64,000 nucleotides of DNA from Clostridium niameyense (GTDB taxonomy: Bacteria; Bacillota; Clostridia; Clostridiales; Clostridiaceae): the NCBI RefSeq assembly GCF_001243045.1, contig NZ_LN849007.1, forward strand, positions 1,330,989 through 1,394,988, given 5' to 3'. The notes beneath the pieces were generated by a model, which had not been told where the DNA came from, searched no databases, and saw only the letters and a list, made by a program, of their open reading frames with translations. Positions within the stretch are counted from its first letter, which is position 1; every line of letters begins with the position of its first letter. Positions 53,021 through 61,487 of the stretch are shown here, in pieces. A program made the position numbers and the translations under genes.

Positions 53021-53521
53021 CTAAAGTATTTTTTCAAAACATTTAAAAGGGAGATTTTTATGACTAAACGAAACCTCACCAACTATATTGTAACTACATT
53101 TATTATAAAAATTTATAGCATCTTCATTTTTGCAATAAGTATCTAATCTTATAGATTTATAACCATTTAATAAAGCCTTTTCCTCTACAAATTTCATAAT
53201 ATTTTTAGCTATACCCCTACCTTGAAAATCTGGTGATACAGCTAGTCTATGTATAACCAAACACTTTCCGTATTTCAACTGCCAATTTACATTTTCATAT
53301 TCTGGTGCTTGCATTTGATTTAAAGCTATAGAAGCTACACAAACTTCTTTCTCTACTATTACATATAAATTCTTTTCTTCAATATCTAAACTTATTGTTT
53401 TTTTATCTGGATATTCTCCATCCCATTGGTCATTTCCTTTTTTTATCATATCCTTTTTACATTTAGAATACATATCCATAATTAAGTTTAAATCCTTGTC
53501 TTTTGCTAATCTTATATTCAA
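53021..53521 (-). CDS. GNAT family N-acetyltransferase
   Basis: The 166-residue single-domain GNAT protein has the acetyl-CoA motif VSPDFQGRGIAKNIM near residue 98 (Q-G-R-G-x-A) and the closing DTYCKNEDAINFYNKCSYNIVGE. It acetylates an unknown amine. TTG start with GGGGGG 6 nt upstream. It ends right where the CMD remnant begins. Confidence 0.85.
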   Translation of the reverse strand: MNIRLAKDKDLNLIMDMYSKCKKDMIKKGNDQWDGEYPDKKTISLDIEEKNLYVIVEKEVCVASIALNQMQAPEYENVNWQLKYGKCLVIHRLAVSPDFQGRGIAKNIMKFVEEKALLNGYKSIRLDTYCKNEDAINFYNKCSYNIVGEVSFSHKNLPFKCFEKIL

Positions 53522-53658
53522 AATTATCCCCCCTTATTCGTATATTGAGAATTATATCATTAATTAATCCTTAAATGAACTAGTTATATATTTTTTATTT
53601 TAATACATATGAAGATATACATAATAATCTTAGATAATTAAAATAATTAAATACTAAA

Positions 53659-53685
53659 TAAGGAAGGTCGTTTTGACCTTCCTTA
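53659..53685 (-). terminator. terminator of rhodanese lipoprotein gene
   Basis: AAGGAAGGTC/GACCTTCCTT arms (10 bp) around a 5-nt loop. Confidence 0.8.
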
Positions 53686-53688
53686 AAA

Positions 53689-54189
53689 TTATTTTTCCAA
53701 TAATTCATCATATTTCCAACCAGATTGTCCATTTTCTAATATAAGTAATCTGTCTTCTTTTATTCCTTTTTCTTTAAAGTATTCATAAGTTCTTTCTGCA
53801 CCTTTTTTACCTCTTGGGCAAACTATTACTACAGGATCTTCTGAACCCTTAACCTTGTCCATAACTTTATCAAGCTTAGCTTTATCTGTATCTTCTTTTA
53901 CTGGGAATGCATTAGTTTCTATAGCTCCTTTAATATGGTGTTTCTTAAAGTCATCTTTAACTTGAATATCTACAATTATAACTGGTTCTTTCTTTTCTAT
54001 TTTTGATTTTAACTCATCTGCTTTAATATAGTTAAATTTAGTTGCTTCTTTTTTCTTATCTTCTTGTTTTTGTTCTTGTTTTTGATCATTTTTGGCATCT
54101 TTCTTTTCTTCTGTATTTCCGCAACCTACAAGCATAAAAGAAAATAACGCTATTGCAGCTAATAATAAAGAAATTAACTTCTTTTTCAT
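53689..54189 (-). CDS. rhodanese-domain lipoprotein
   Basis: In this 166-residue protein the lipoprotein signal peptide ends in the lipobox MLVGC with C23. A Lys/Gln/Glu linker follows (24-50), then a rhodanese domain (54-165) with the active-site loop VIVCPRGKKGAERT; C124 is the sulfur-carrying cysteine. The enzyme is thus anchored outside the membrane and may handle sulfur compounds or redox at the surface. AGGGGAGA precedes the ATG. Single-gene transcript. Confidence 0.92.
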   Translation of the reverse strand: MKKKLISLLLAAIALFSFMLVGCGNTEEKKDAKNDQKQEQKQEDKKKEATKFNYIKADELKSKIEKKEPVIIVDIQVKDDFKKHHIKGAIETNAFPVKEDTDKAKLDKVMDKVKGSEDPVVIVCPRGKKGAERTYEYFKEKGIKEDRLLILENGQSGWKYDELLEK

Positions 54190-54350
54190 TTTACATTTCT
54201 CCCCTTTTTTACTTACTTTTTTCTATTTAGGCACTAATATTTTATCAAACTAATGGCAGAATTTCTACAATTATAAACAAACGTAATAGCTTATACACAT
54301 ATTATTACACTTTTTTATTAATGAAATATTATAAAGATTTAATTAATAAA

Positions 54351-54373
54351 ACTGTATGTTATAAACATACAGT
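54351..54373 (-). terminator. terminator of helD gene
   Basis: ACTGTATGTT/AACATACAGT, 10-bp perfect arms, 3-nt loop. Confidence 0.7.
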
Positions 54374-54387
54374 CTTAAAATATGATT

Positions 54388-56679
54388 TTAATTATTAATA
54401 AGATTAGATATGTCTCCAGTATAGAATATATATTCCATATGTAGAGCCCTTGTAAGTACCACATATAAAAGTCTTTTATCTAACTCATTATTGCCATAAT
54501 TTTCTTCGTTACAATTATAAACTATACTACAATCAAACTCTAGTCCTTTTGTCATATAAGATGGTATTACTATATATTCACTTTTAAAATTACTTCCAGA
54601 ATCTTTTATAAGCTCCCAATGGTACTTACTTTTCTTTAAAATTTTATTTATCTCATTACACTCTTTAAGATTTTTACCAATAACAGCTATAGTAATTTTC
54701 CCCTTACCTTTTACTTCTTTTACTATATTATCTAAAGTATCTATAAACTCTTCCTTTTTACTATAGTTAATTATTTTAGGTTCCATACCGTGTCTTAATA
54801 CAGGCTTTGCTGGTTTTAAACTATTTTCTTGTTTTTCTAAAACTTTATTTGCAAAATTTACAATTTCTACTGTAGAACGATAACTTTGGGTTAATGGAAT
54901 ATACTCTATATTTCCATCATAAACTTTATCCATTAGCTTATTCCAATCATCTATTCCTTTATAATAATATATACTTTGTCCTGTATCTCCAACTATAGTA
55001 AAAGAGTTTCCACTGCTTATGTATTTCAATATATATATTTGTAATAAACTATAATCTTGAGCTTCATCTATTACTACATGTTTAAATAGTTCATCATCTA
55101 CTCCCTCTACCATAAATTTTAAATATAGCATAGCTGCTAAATCATCACTATCTATACGCTTACTCTTTATATTATTATTTAATTCTTCCCTCATATAATT
55201 TGCTAACGCCTCTGGAATTTTACCATCAGTTATTATATCAAATATGTCTTCATCATTATACATATCTAAATATAGCTTTTCTATATTATCATATTGCCAA
55301 TCATTAAAATATTCCTTTACAACTTTTCTTAATTCTTTTCCTAAGGATTTCTTTTTTTCATCTCTTTCATCATAAATCTCAACTATTATTCTTCTCTTTT
55401 CTTCTTCGTCTCCTATAGACTCCTTTATATCTCTTATACGATTTTGGTAGTCTAAATCTATTTTTTCTGATATAATAGCCTTCTTTTCTCTTAGCTTTCC
55501 TTTAAAATATCTCTGTATTTCCTTTTTTCTCTTTCCTATAGGTAAATGCTTTAAATCCTTCATAAATAATCTACTAATTTCTCTAGATGTAAATAATATC
55601 TGTCCAAAAACTTCTATATCTCCATGATCTAGATCTTCCATTTCTAAAAGTCCTATATATCTATCAATAATGGTTTTATACTGTATACTACCTTTTATTT
55701 TGCTAGCATTAGTAATAAACTTTACTAATTTTTTATCTGTTTGTTCCATAACATCTGCCAACTTAGCATCTTTAGTATAAACCCTATATTTTAATTTTAA
55801 AAATTCTAAAGCCATATTTTCAAAAGTCTTTTGTTGAACTTTATTAGCTCCTAAACTTGGTAATACATCTGATATATAATCTAAAAATAGCTTATTAGGT
55901 GCTATTACAAGTACATCTTCTCCGGATAAAATATCCTTATATTTATATAAAAGATAAGCTAATCTATGAAGGGCCACTGTAGTTTTTCCTGAACCCGCAG
56001 AACCTTGAACTATTATAGACTTTCCTATATCTGCTCTTATTATTTCATTTTGCTCCTTTTGAATAGTAGCAACAATATCCTTAAGCTTTTTACTAGCACT
56101 AGATTCTAAATTTATCTTAAGAAAATCATCTATAAGCTCATTTTCTTCATTGCTTTCTGCAGATTTCAATATTATTTTATTAATTCCCTCATCAAATACA
56201 TCTAGAATCTCACTATTTTTTATGATAAACTTTCTCTTTAGAGAAAGCTCTCCCTCTACAACACCTATAGGTGCTTTATAAAAACAAGTACCTTCTGTTC
56301 CGCTATAATATAGATCCGCAATAGGAGCTCTCCAATCTATAACCATCTCCTCACCTTTATCCATATTATCAAGGCCTATCTTTCCTATATAAAAGCTTTC
56401 TGTATCTCTTCTTTTTTCTCTGAAATCTATTCTTGCAAAATAAGGATTTTCCGTCGCCTCTTTATATTTTTCTAAAGTGTTCTCTTGGTTTTCTTGATTT
56501 TTTAAAAGTACATCTAATTCATAATTATATTTTCCACCAGAGGATTTTTTTAAATCACTTATTTTCTTTTCTAAATTTAAATTTTCTTCATGAATTTCAT
56601 TAATTCTATTATCTATCCATTTTTTAGTTTCTTCCAATCTATTTTTTTCAAAAATAAATTCTTCACTAGATACAGCCAT
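54388..56679 (-). CDS. HelD-like UvrD/Rep superfamily helicase
   Basis: The 763-residue protein begins with a coiled-coil/helical N-terminal arm (about residues 1-110, Glu/Lys-rich). The superfamily 1 helicase core has Walker A GSAGSGKTTVALHR near 227, DEAQDYS (Walker B) near 538, GDTGQSIYYYKG (motif III) near 560, QSYRS (motif IV) and EFDCSIVYNC / VLTRALH (motifs V/VI). HelD of Gram-positives binds RNA polymerase and helps recycle stalled complexes; the N-terminal arm fits it. GGAGGGA precedes the ATG. Full length. Confidence 0.92.
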   Translation of the reverse strand: MAVSSEEFIFEKNRLEETKKWIDNRINEIHEENLNLEKKISDLKKSSGGKYNYELDVLLKNQENQENTLEKYKEATENPYFARIDFREKRRDTESFYIGKIGLDNMDKGEEMVIDWRAPIADLYYSGTEGTCFYKAPIGVVEGELSLKRKFIIKNSEILDVFDEGINKIILKSAESNEENELIDDFLKINLESSASKKLKDIVATIQKEQNEIIRADIGKSIIVQGSAGSGKTTVALHRLAYLLYKYKDILSGEDVLVIAPNKLFLDYISDVLPSLGANKVQQKTFENMALEFLKLKYRVYTKDAKLADVMEQTDKKLVKFITNASKIKGSIQYKTIIDRYIGLLEMEDLDHGDIEVFGQILFTSREISRLFMKDLKHLPIGKRKKEIQRYFKGKLREKKAIISEKIDLDYQNRIRDIKESIGDEEEKRRIIVEIYDERDEKKKSLGKELRKVVKEYFNDWQYDNIEKLYLDMYNDEDIFDIITDGKIPEALANYMREELNNNIKSKRIDSDDLAAMLYLKFMVEGVDDELFKHVVIDEAQDYSLLQIYILKYISSGNSFTIVGDTGQSIYYYKGIDDWNKLMDKVYDGNIEYIPLTQSYRSTVEIVNFANKVLEKQENSLKPAKPVLRHGMEPKIINYSKKEEFIDTLDNIVKEVKGKGKITIAVIGKNLKECNEINKILKKSKYHWELIKDSGSNFKSEYIVIPSYMTKGLEFDCSIVYNCNEENYGNNELDKRLLYVVLTRALHMEYIFYTGDISNLINN

Positions 56680-56790
56680 GTAAGTCCCTCCTTAGTATCT
56701 AAACATAACAGCTGATTTTAATACTTATTTTAAAGTATTTTGTTTCAAAAAATAATGTTATCCTAGAACTTATAAAATGTCAATAAATAC

Positions 56791-56809
56791 CCACCAGCTT
56801 AGCTGGTGG
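56791..56809. repeat. GC-rich palindrome
   Basis: CCACCAGCT...AGCTGGTGG, 9-bp perfect arms around a single T, followed on the plus strand by GTTTTATC. It lies in the gap between helD and the 56866 gene. It resembles the subterminal hairpins of IS200/IS605 elements, but no transposase is seen. Confidence 0.5.
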
Positions 56810-56829
56810 TTTTATCTATGGACAACAAA

Positions 56830-56857
56830 AATGCATTGTTCTTCTTAACAATGCATT
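56830..56857 (-). terminator. terminator of the 56866 gene
   Basis: AATGCATTGTT/AACAATGCATT (11 bp), followed by a T-run on the minus strand. Confidence 0.75.
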
Positions 56858-56865
56858 CTAAATTC

Positions 56866-57354
56866 TTAATTCCAAAAATCCTTATATACCATTTTTATAT
56901 TTTCTTTAGATCTAACCTTTATATTAAAATGTCCTGATGCTTTCTTTCCTACAATTCTAATTAGATATTTTCCCTTATGCGGCGTTACAAACTCTAAGTT
57001 TTTATTCTCATTTTCCTCTTTTATTGCTACATCTTTATAATTAGAATCCAAAACAACTATATAAAATTTACCTTTATTAATTTTAGACTTATCCTCTATA
57101 GTAATTTTATTATCCTTAGGGGAATCAAATTCAAAAACTGACCATTTTCCATTGAATATTTTAAAATCAAACTTTATACTATCACCTGTAACCTTTTGAT
57201 TATAATGACCTGTAAAAGATCTCTGTTCCTCATTACTACTAGTTAAATAAGTTTTAGATAAATTTTTAGACCTAAATATATTAAATAATGCTAATATGGT
57301 CGCTACAATAATTACTAGTACAATTATAACTTTTTTACTAAATAAATTCTTCAT
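56866..57354 (-). CDS. membrane-anchored hypothetical protein
   Basis: This 162-residue protein has an N-terminal signal anchor (KKVIIVLVIIVATILALFNI) followed by an extracytoplasmic beta-rich domain. Repeated strand patterns (KWSVFEFDSP, GKFYIVVLDS, KGKYLIRIVGKKASGHFNIKV) suggest an immunoglobulin-like or PPC-like sandwich. No family is recognised. AAGGAGAA precedes the ATG. It lies next to the truncated sigma gene and may be part of a sensing/export locus. Confidence 0.65.
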   Translation of the reverse strand: MKNLFSKKVIIVLVIIVATILALFNIFRSKNLSKTYLTSSNEEQRSFTGHYNQKVTGDSIKFDFKIFNGKWSVFEFDSPKDNKITIEDKSKINKGKFYIVVLDSNYKDVAIKEENENKNLEFVTPHKGKYLIRIVGKKASGHFNIKVRSKENIKMVYKDFWN

Positions 57355-57713
57355 ATTTTATTCTCCTTCCTAACGTGTACATTCTTTTAAGTCATATAAA
57401 CATTAATTCCCGCCAATCTAGTGGAATATAATAAATTAAGCACAAACTAACACTATTCGCTTTTAATTATATTTGATTCTCACTTTTTAGTAAATGTAAA
57501 AAAATAACACATGGTAGTATAATTTTGCTAACCCAATGTACTATTATTAGTTCTATACCAATGAAAGAGGATATTTTTAACTTTTTCTCTTAAAAATAAA
57601 CAAGTTAACTATAATCATAAAAAATATTATAAATAATAATTCATACTTACCTTTAAAAAACTTTCCTTTAGTTAAACTAAAAAGATATAACTCCTTTGTA
57701 TATTTACCCTTAG
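57355..57713. other. intergenic region with small overlapping ORF
   Basis: Besides the 49-codon frame at 57577-57726, listed separately, nothing certain is visible. The minus-strand promoter of the 56866 gene should be near 57400-57500. Confidence 0.4.
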
Positions 57714-57726
57714 TTATATATCCCAT
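57577..57726 (-). CDS. possible small membrane protein or gene remnant, 49 aa
   Basis: The frame MGYITKGKYTKELYLFSLTK continues to KGKYELLFIIFFMIIVNLF and a basic end (FKRKS), a single transmembrane helix. It overlaps the last 13 bp of the truncated sigma gene and has no proper ribosome-binding site. It may be the C-terminal part of a former membrane protein brought next to the sigma factor by a deletion, or a chance frame. Confidence 0.3.
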   Translation of the reverse strand: MGYITKGKYTKELYLFSLTKGKFFKGKYELLFIIFFMIIVNLFIFKRKS

Positions 57727-58028
57727 AAAATAATGTCTAAAAGCATTTCTTTTAACGGTACATCATAATTTTTTCTTATATAATCTATACTTTTATTTCT
57801 TAATATTGTAAATAAGTAGGTCTTAAAAGAATACTTTTCATTATATCTTTCTTTATATACATAAATATAAGCAAAACTTTCTTGGGCAATATCTTCTGCT
57901 ATATAATAATCATGAACAAATCCTTGGCAAAAATTTATAGCATTTTCCCTATACTTAATGACAAGAAGTTCAAAACTTTGATTATGTCCATTTTTAAATT
58001 TCTCCATTAACAATAAGTCATGTTCCAC
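57714..58028 (-). pseudogene. truncated ECF sigma factor (region 2 only)
   Basis: This 104-residue reading frame has a complete sigma-70 region 2 (residues 15-85: RENAINFCQGFVHDYYIAEDIAQESFAYIYVYKE, then LFTILRNKSIDYIRKN) but ends after VPLKEMLLDIILWDI, where region 4 should begin. Usual ECF factors have 60-80 more residues. The start is good (GTG with GGAGGGGG upstream), so the 3' half was lost by deletion. It cannot contact -35 promoter DNA and is probably inactive. Confidence 0.75.
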
Positions 58029-58134
58029 CTTATTCCCCCTCCCCTTACCTGAATTTCTTTAAAATATAAATTTCTAATGTTACACTATTTATTCGAAGAT
58101 ATTTAGAAAAAGTTACACCATAAACAAAAAAATC

Positions 58135-58175
58135 TAAAAAAATAATAGCTATAGTCCCAAATGTATAGCTACCAT
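58135..58175 (-). terminator. terminator of permease operon
   Basis: TAGCTATA/TATAGCTA arms, 10-nt loop, then a T-run on the minus strand. Confidence 0.75.
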
Positions 58176-58184
58176 TTTTTATTT

Positions 58185-59300
58185 TTAATTATATTTTTTT
58201 CCATAAATCATATAAGTAAGCAATGCACCAAACACACTAAATACAAAAACCATACTTGCCATAACTGCATAAGGTCTCCAAATACCCATATCAAAATTAA
58301 ATCCTGTTACTTCATTTATTACCTGTGATGCTGCCATTGGAAACATATTTAAAATAATTTGTGAAAACTTCCACGGCATCTTAATAAATAAAGCTATAAT
58401 ATAAAAAACATTTATACCAATTCCTATTGCTATAGATAAATCTGTCTTTCCTACTTTATAAGATATTAAAGACATAATAGTTGTTATAGCTAGTATTCCT
58501 AAGAATTCACTTACAAACATCAAAAATATTCCATGCCATAATGTAAAATTAGTTAATGAAAATAAACTAAATACTTTCAAACTACTCTTTAAAGGCTTTA
58601 AACCTGTAACTGAACCTATAACTAAAATTGTACTAAGTGTTGCCACTAAAGTTATTAATAATCCATATATTATAACAGTTATAAGACGCATAATCATAGT
58701 TTTCTTACCTAATCTTGTAGCTTGAATAATTTCCATACTACCATCTTCTATACTATCAGAGTAAATGGATGCAGCAAAAAATGTTGTCATAAACATAATT
58801 ATTATATAAATCAATTTAAGATTACCAATTGCTAAGTTCCAAAAATAAGATCCTTGATATTTAACAAAAGGTGTCTTTACTTTATCTAACTCTTTTATTG
58901 CCTTTGTTCTATTTTCTTTAGGAATTTTATTTATAAGTACTATAAATTTTTCTCTCCAACATTTATAAAAGTTTTTGGCATATTTATCTGGATAATCTTC
59001 AATTCTATTTTCATAATATAAAACTCCAACGTGGTCACACACTAATCCATCTATAAAGGTTATAAGTGGGGTGTATTTTACATCTTTTGATTTTTCATCC
59101 CTAACCTTTTTAAGACCTAAATATAATTTATCTTCTGTCATTTCCCCACAATAAGTAGCTTCTTCTTTTAAAACCTTAGGTAAATTTTTATTTTTTTCTA
59201 TAATCATTGAATTTAAAGAAAAGGTCAGAATAAATATACCTACTATTGATAAAAGCATGTACTTTGTAAAAAGCCCTCTTTTTAGTTCCTCATATAACAT
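58185..59300 (-). CDS. ABC-2 type transporter permease
   Basis: The 371-residue permease has TM1 at about 17-35, an extracytoplasmic domain at 40-150, and about five helices after 160; DSIEDGSMEIIQATRLGKKTMIMRLITVI is an ABC-2-type cytoplasmic loop. It is last in the operon, 4 bp after the 59305 gene. TGAGGAGG precedes the ATG. The partner ATPase is frameshifted, so the transporter may be non-functional. Confidence 0.85.
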   Translation of the reverse strand: MLYEELKRGLFTKYMLLSIVGIFILTFSLNSMIIEKNKNLPKVLKEEATYCGEMTEDKLYLGLKKVRDEKSKDVKYTPLITFIDGLVCDHVGVLYYENRIEDYPDKYAKNFYKCWREKFIVLINKIPKENRTKAIKELDKVKTPFVKYQGSYFWNLAIGNLKLIYIIIMFMTTFFAASIYSDSIEDGSMEIIQATRLGKKTMIMRLITVIIYGLLITLVATLSTILVIGSVTGLKPLKSSLKVFSLFSLTNFTLWHGIFLMFVSEFLGILAITTIMSLISYKVGKTDLSIAIGIGINVFYIIALFIKMPWKFSQIILNMFPMAASQVINEVTGFNFDMGIWRPYAVMASMVFVFSVFGALLTYMIYGKKYN

Positions 59301-59304
59301 TTAT

Positions 59305-60522
59305 TTACCTCCTCATATAGTTTAATAGTGTAAATACCATACTGAACAAAAATATAATTACACTTGATACTATAAAAATTGAACTTACAGAAAATACCTT
59401 ACCCATAAATGTTATAAACGGAAACTCAAATCCTATATCTGAAAATACTATTCCTCCTGGTATAAATATCTTAATTATATCCATAATAGGATTATCTATC
59501 TTCACAAATACAAATATCAAAAAAGCTCCTATTGTTGTAAGTACTGAAATCTCAATAGCCCTTGAAGATTTTTTTACTATAGATGAAATCCAAGTAGAAA
59601 AACTTGCTGTAGTTAGAGTTCCTATAGCTCCAAAAATGAATGTCTTTTTAAGAAGTTCTAAAACATTATATGGAAGAAAGCTTGTTATACCTAAAACTTG
59701 TATTGAGGTATTTAAAGCATTTTTAGGTAACAAACTTTTAAGTAATAAGATATAAATACCCACTCCACATAAATATATAACAACCGACATAATCAAAGGT
59801 ATAACAATCTTTGCTACTATAAGATTTCTTCTGCCTTTAGGTGTACTTTTAATAATTTCATCCACTTCGCTTTCCTTATCTGAAGCTATAATAGATCCTG
59901 AAAAAACACCTATTATAATCATAAGTACAAATGAAAAAAATACTATATGGGCAATTCCATCATCCCATATCTCAAATCCACTATAATAGGTGTAGGGTTT
60001 TTCCACCTTATCCCACATAGCTAAAGCTATGGTTACTTCCTTCTCATTTTTTGCATTTTGATTAATATAATTTTTATAATATAAATCCTCATTTTCATAA
60101 AAGTGTCTTCCAAAATCTTTAGAGATATGACAAACGTCCTTGGTAGATTCCCCACGCATCTTCTTTAATCTGAAATTTTGCATAACTAATTTATCTGAAT
60201 AGACAGCATATTGTAATAAGTCCTTAGTAATTTTTAAATCACTTTCATCATTACCCTTTAATGCATTAAGAAATATTTCACATCCTTTTTGGAATTTATC
60301 TTCTGTCATTTTTCCTGCAGTAACATTTCTATCCTTAGCTGCTAACTCTATTGCTCCTTTACCCCTATGGCCTTTATAACATCCTGTTTGCATGAAATCT
60401 TCAGTAGCTGATCCTACAATAAACCAAGTCCATAATATAGCTAACATAATTACAATTAATATATAATTTATGAATCTTTTAAAATTAAGCTGCCTTTTTA
60501 TCTCTTGCAAAAACACATCCAT
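59305..60522 (-). CDS. ABC-2 type transporter permease
   Basis: The 405-residue permease has TM1 at about 14-32, an extracytoplasmic domain at 35-185, and then five helices including SGSIIASDKESEVDEIIKSTPKGRRNLIVAKI as the cytoplasmic loop. Its Lys/Glu-rich outer domain resembles that of the 58185 permease, with which it likely dimerises. AAGGAGG precedes the ATG. It follows the broken ATPase by 2 bp. Confidence 0.85.
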   Translation of the reverse strand: MDVFLQEIKRQLNFKRFINYILIVIMLAILWTWFIVGSATEDFMQTGCYKGHRGKGAIELAAKDRNVTAGKMTEDKFQKGCEIFLNALKGNDESDLKITKDLLQYAVYSDKLVMQNFRLKKMRGESTKDVCHISKDFGRHFYENEDLYYKNYINQNAKNEKEVTIALAMWDKVEKPYTYYSGFEIWDDGIAHIVFFSFVLMIIIGVFSGSIIASDKESEVDEIIKSTPKGRRNLIVAKIVIPLIMSVVIYLCGVGIYILLLKSLLPKNALNTSIQVLGITSFLPYNVLELLKKTFIFGAIGTLTTASFSTWISSIVKKSSRAIEISVLTTIGAFLIFVFVKIDNPIMDIIKIFIPGGIVFSDIGFEFPFITFMGKVFSVSSIFIVSSVIIFLFSMVFTLLNYMRR

Positions 60523-60524
60523 TT

Positions 60525-61381
60525 TTATACCTCCTTAACCTTTGAAAGATAAAAATCATTAAGGGAAGGCTCAACTAACTTACTATTAGGTAATGGCTCA
60601 TGAGTGATATAACGAATTAAAATCTTCCCAATATCCTGATTATGAAAATTTACAATTTTATATTTATTTTCTAACTTTGCCATATCACTTTCGGAAACCA
60701 CTGTTTCAAATACCTTCCCTTGAAGGCTTTCAATTAAAGATTTACTTTCTCCTTTTGCAATTACACTGCCTCTTTCCATAATAATAAGATAATTAGCAAT
60801 AAACTCAATGTCCGAAACAATATGTGTAGATAAAACTACAATTTTTTCTTTACTTATTTTAGTTAAATATTGACGAAACTTTCTTCTATATCTAAACCGG
60901 CAGTAGGCTCGTCTACAATTAATATGCTAGGGTTATTTAGCATAGCCTCACATATTCCAACTCTACGTTTCATTCCACCAGAAAGATTATGAATCTTTTT
61001 TTTTCTAACTTCTGATAAATTAAATTCAGTTAATAATTCACTTATTCGTTCATTTCTTATCTTTTTACTAATTCCTTTTAATGCCCCTATATAATGGAGA
61101 AAACCTTCAACTGATTGATTCTTATCATATCCAAATTGCTGAGGTAAATATCCTATTTTATCTAAATATACACCTCCCAGTTTATTAATATCTACACCAT
61201 TCAATATTATTTCTCCAATACTTGGTTTTATATTTCTAACCATCATTCTCATTAATGTGGTTTTTCCCGCACCATTAGGTCCTAAAAGTCCCCAAATTCC
61301 TGGAGTAAATTCAATTTTTACATTATCTACAGCCTTTAAATCTTTAAATTCTTTAGAAACACTATTAACAAATAAATTCAT
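60525..61381 (-). pseudogene. frameshifted ABC transporter ATP-binding protein
   Basis: Frame one (from the ATG at 61381, AAGGAGG upstream; protein MNLFVNSVSKEFK) carries Walker A GPNGAGKTT, signature LSGGMKRRVGIC and Walker B VDEPTAGLDIEESF, and then stops. The second frame picks up with KFRQYLTKISKEKIVVLSTH (H-loop) and the C-terminal domain to 60525. Compared with the related ATPase at 19960, the break lies just after the D-loop. A short deletion between AAAG repeats would explain it. The ATPase should be inactive unless the frameshift is corrected or is a sequencing error. Confidence 0.85.
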
Positions 61382-61401
61382 ATATTTTGCCTCCTTATAA
61401 A

Positions 61402-61453
61402 AATAAAAAACCTCTCTTTTATCTTCAGTATAACTAAGATAAAAGAAAGGTTT
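61402..61453 (-). terminator. terminator/attenuator between kinase and ABC genes
   Basis: Eighteen-bp arms with one mismatch (61408-61425 and 61436-61453) and a 10-nt loop are followed on the minus strand by GGTTTTTTATTTTTAT. It lies between the histidine kinase stop (61488) and the ATPase start (61381), so most kinase transcripts should end here. Confidence 0.8.
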
Positions 61454-61487
61454 ATTCATAAATTATTTAGTATTTATAAAGATTTTA

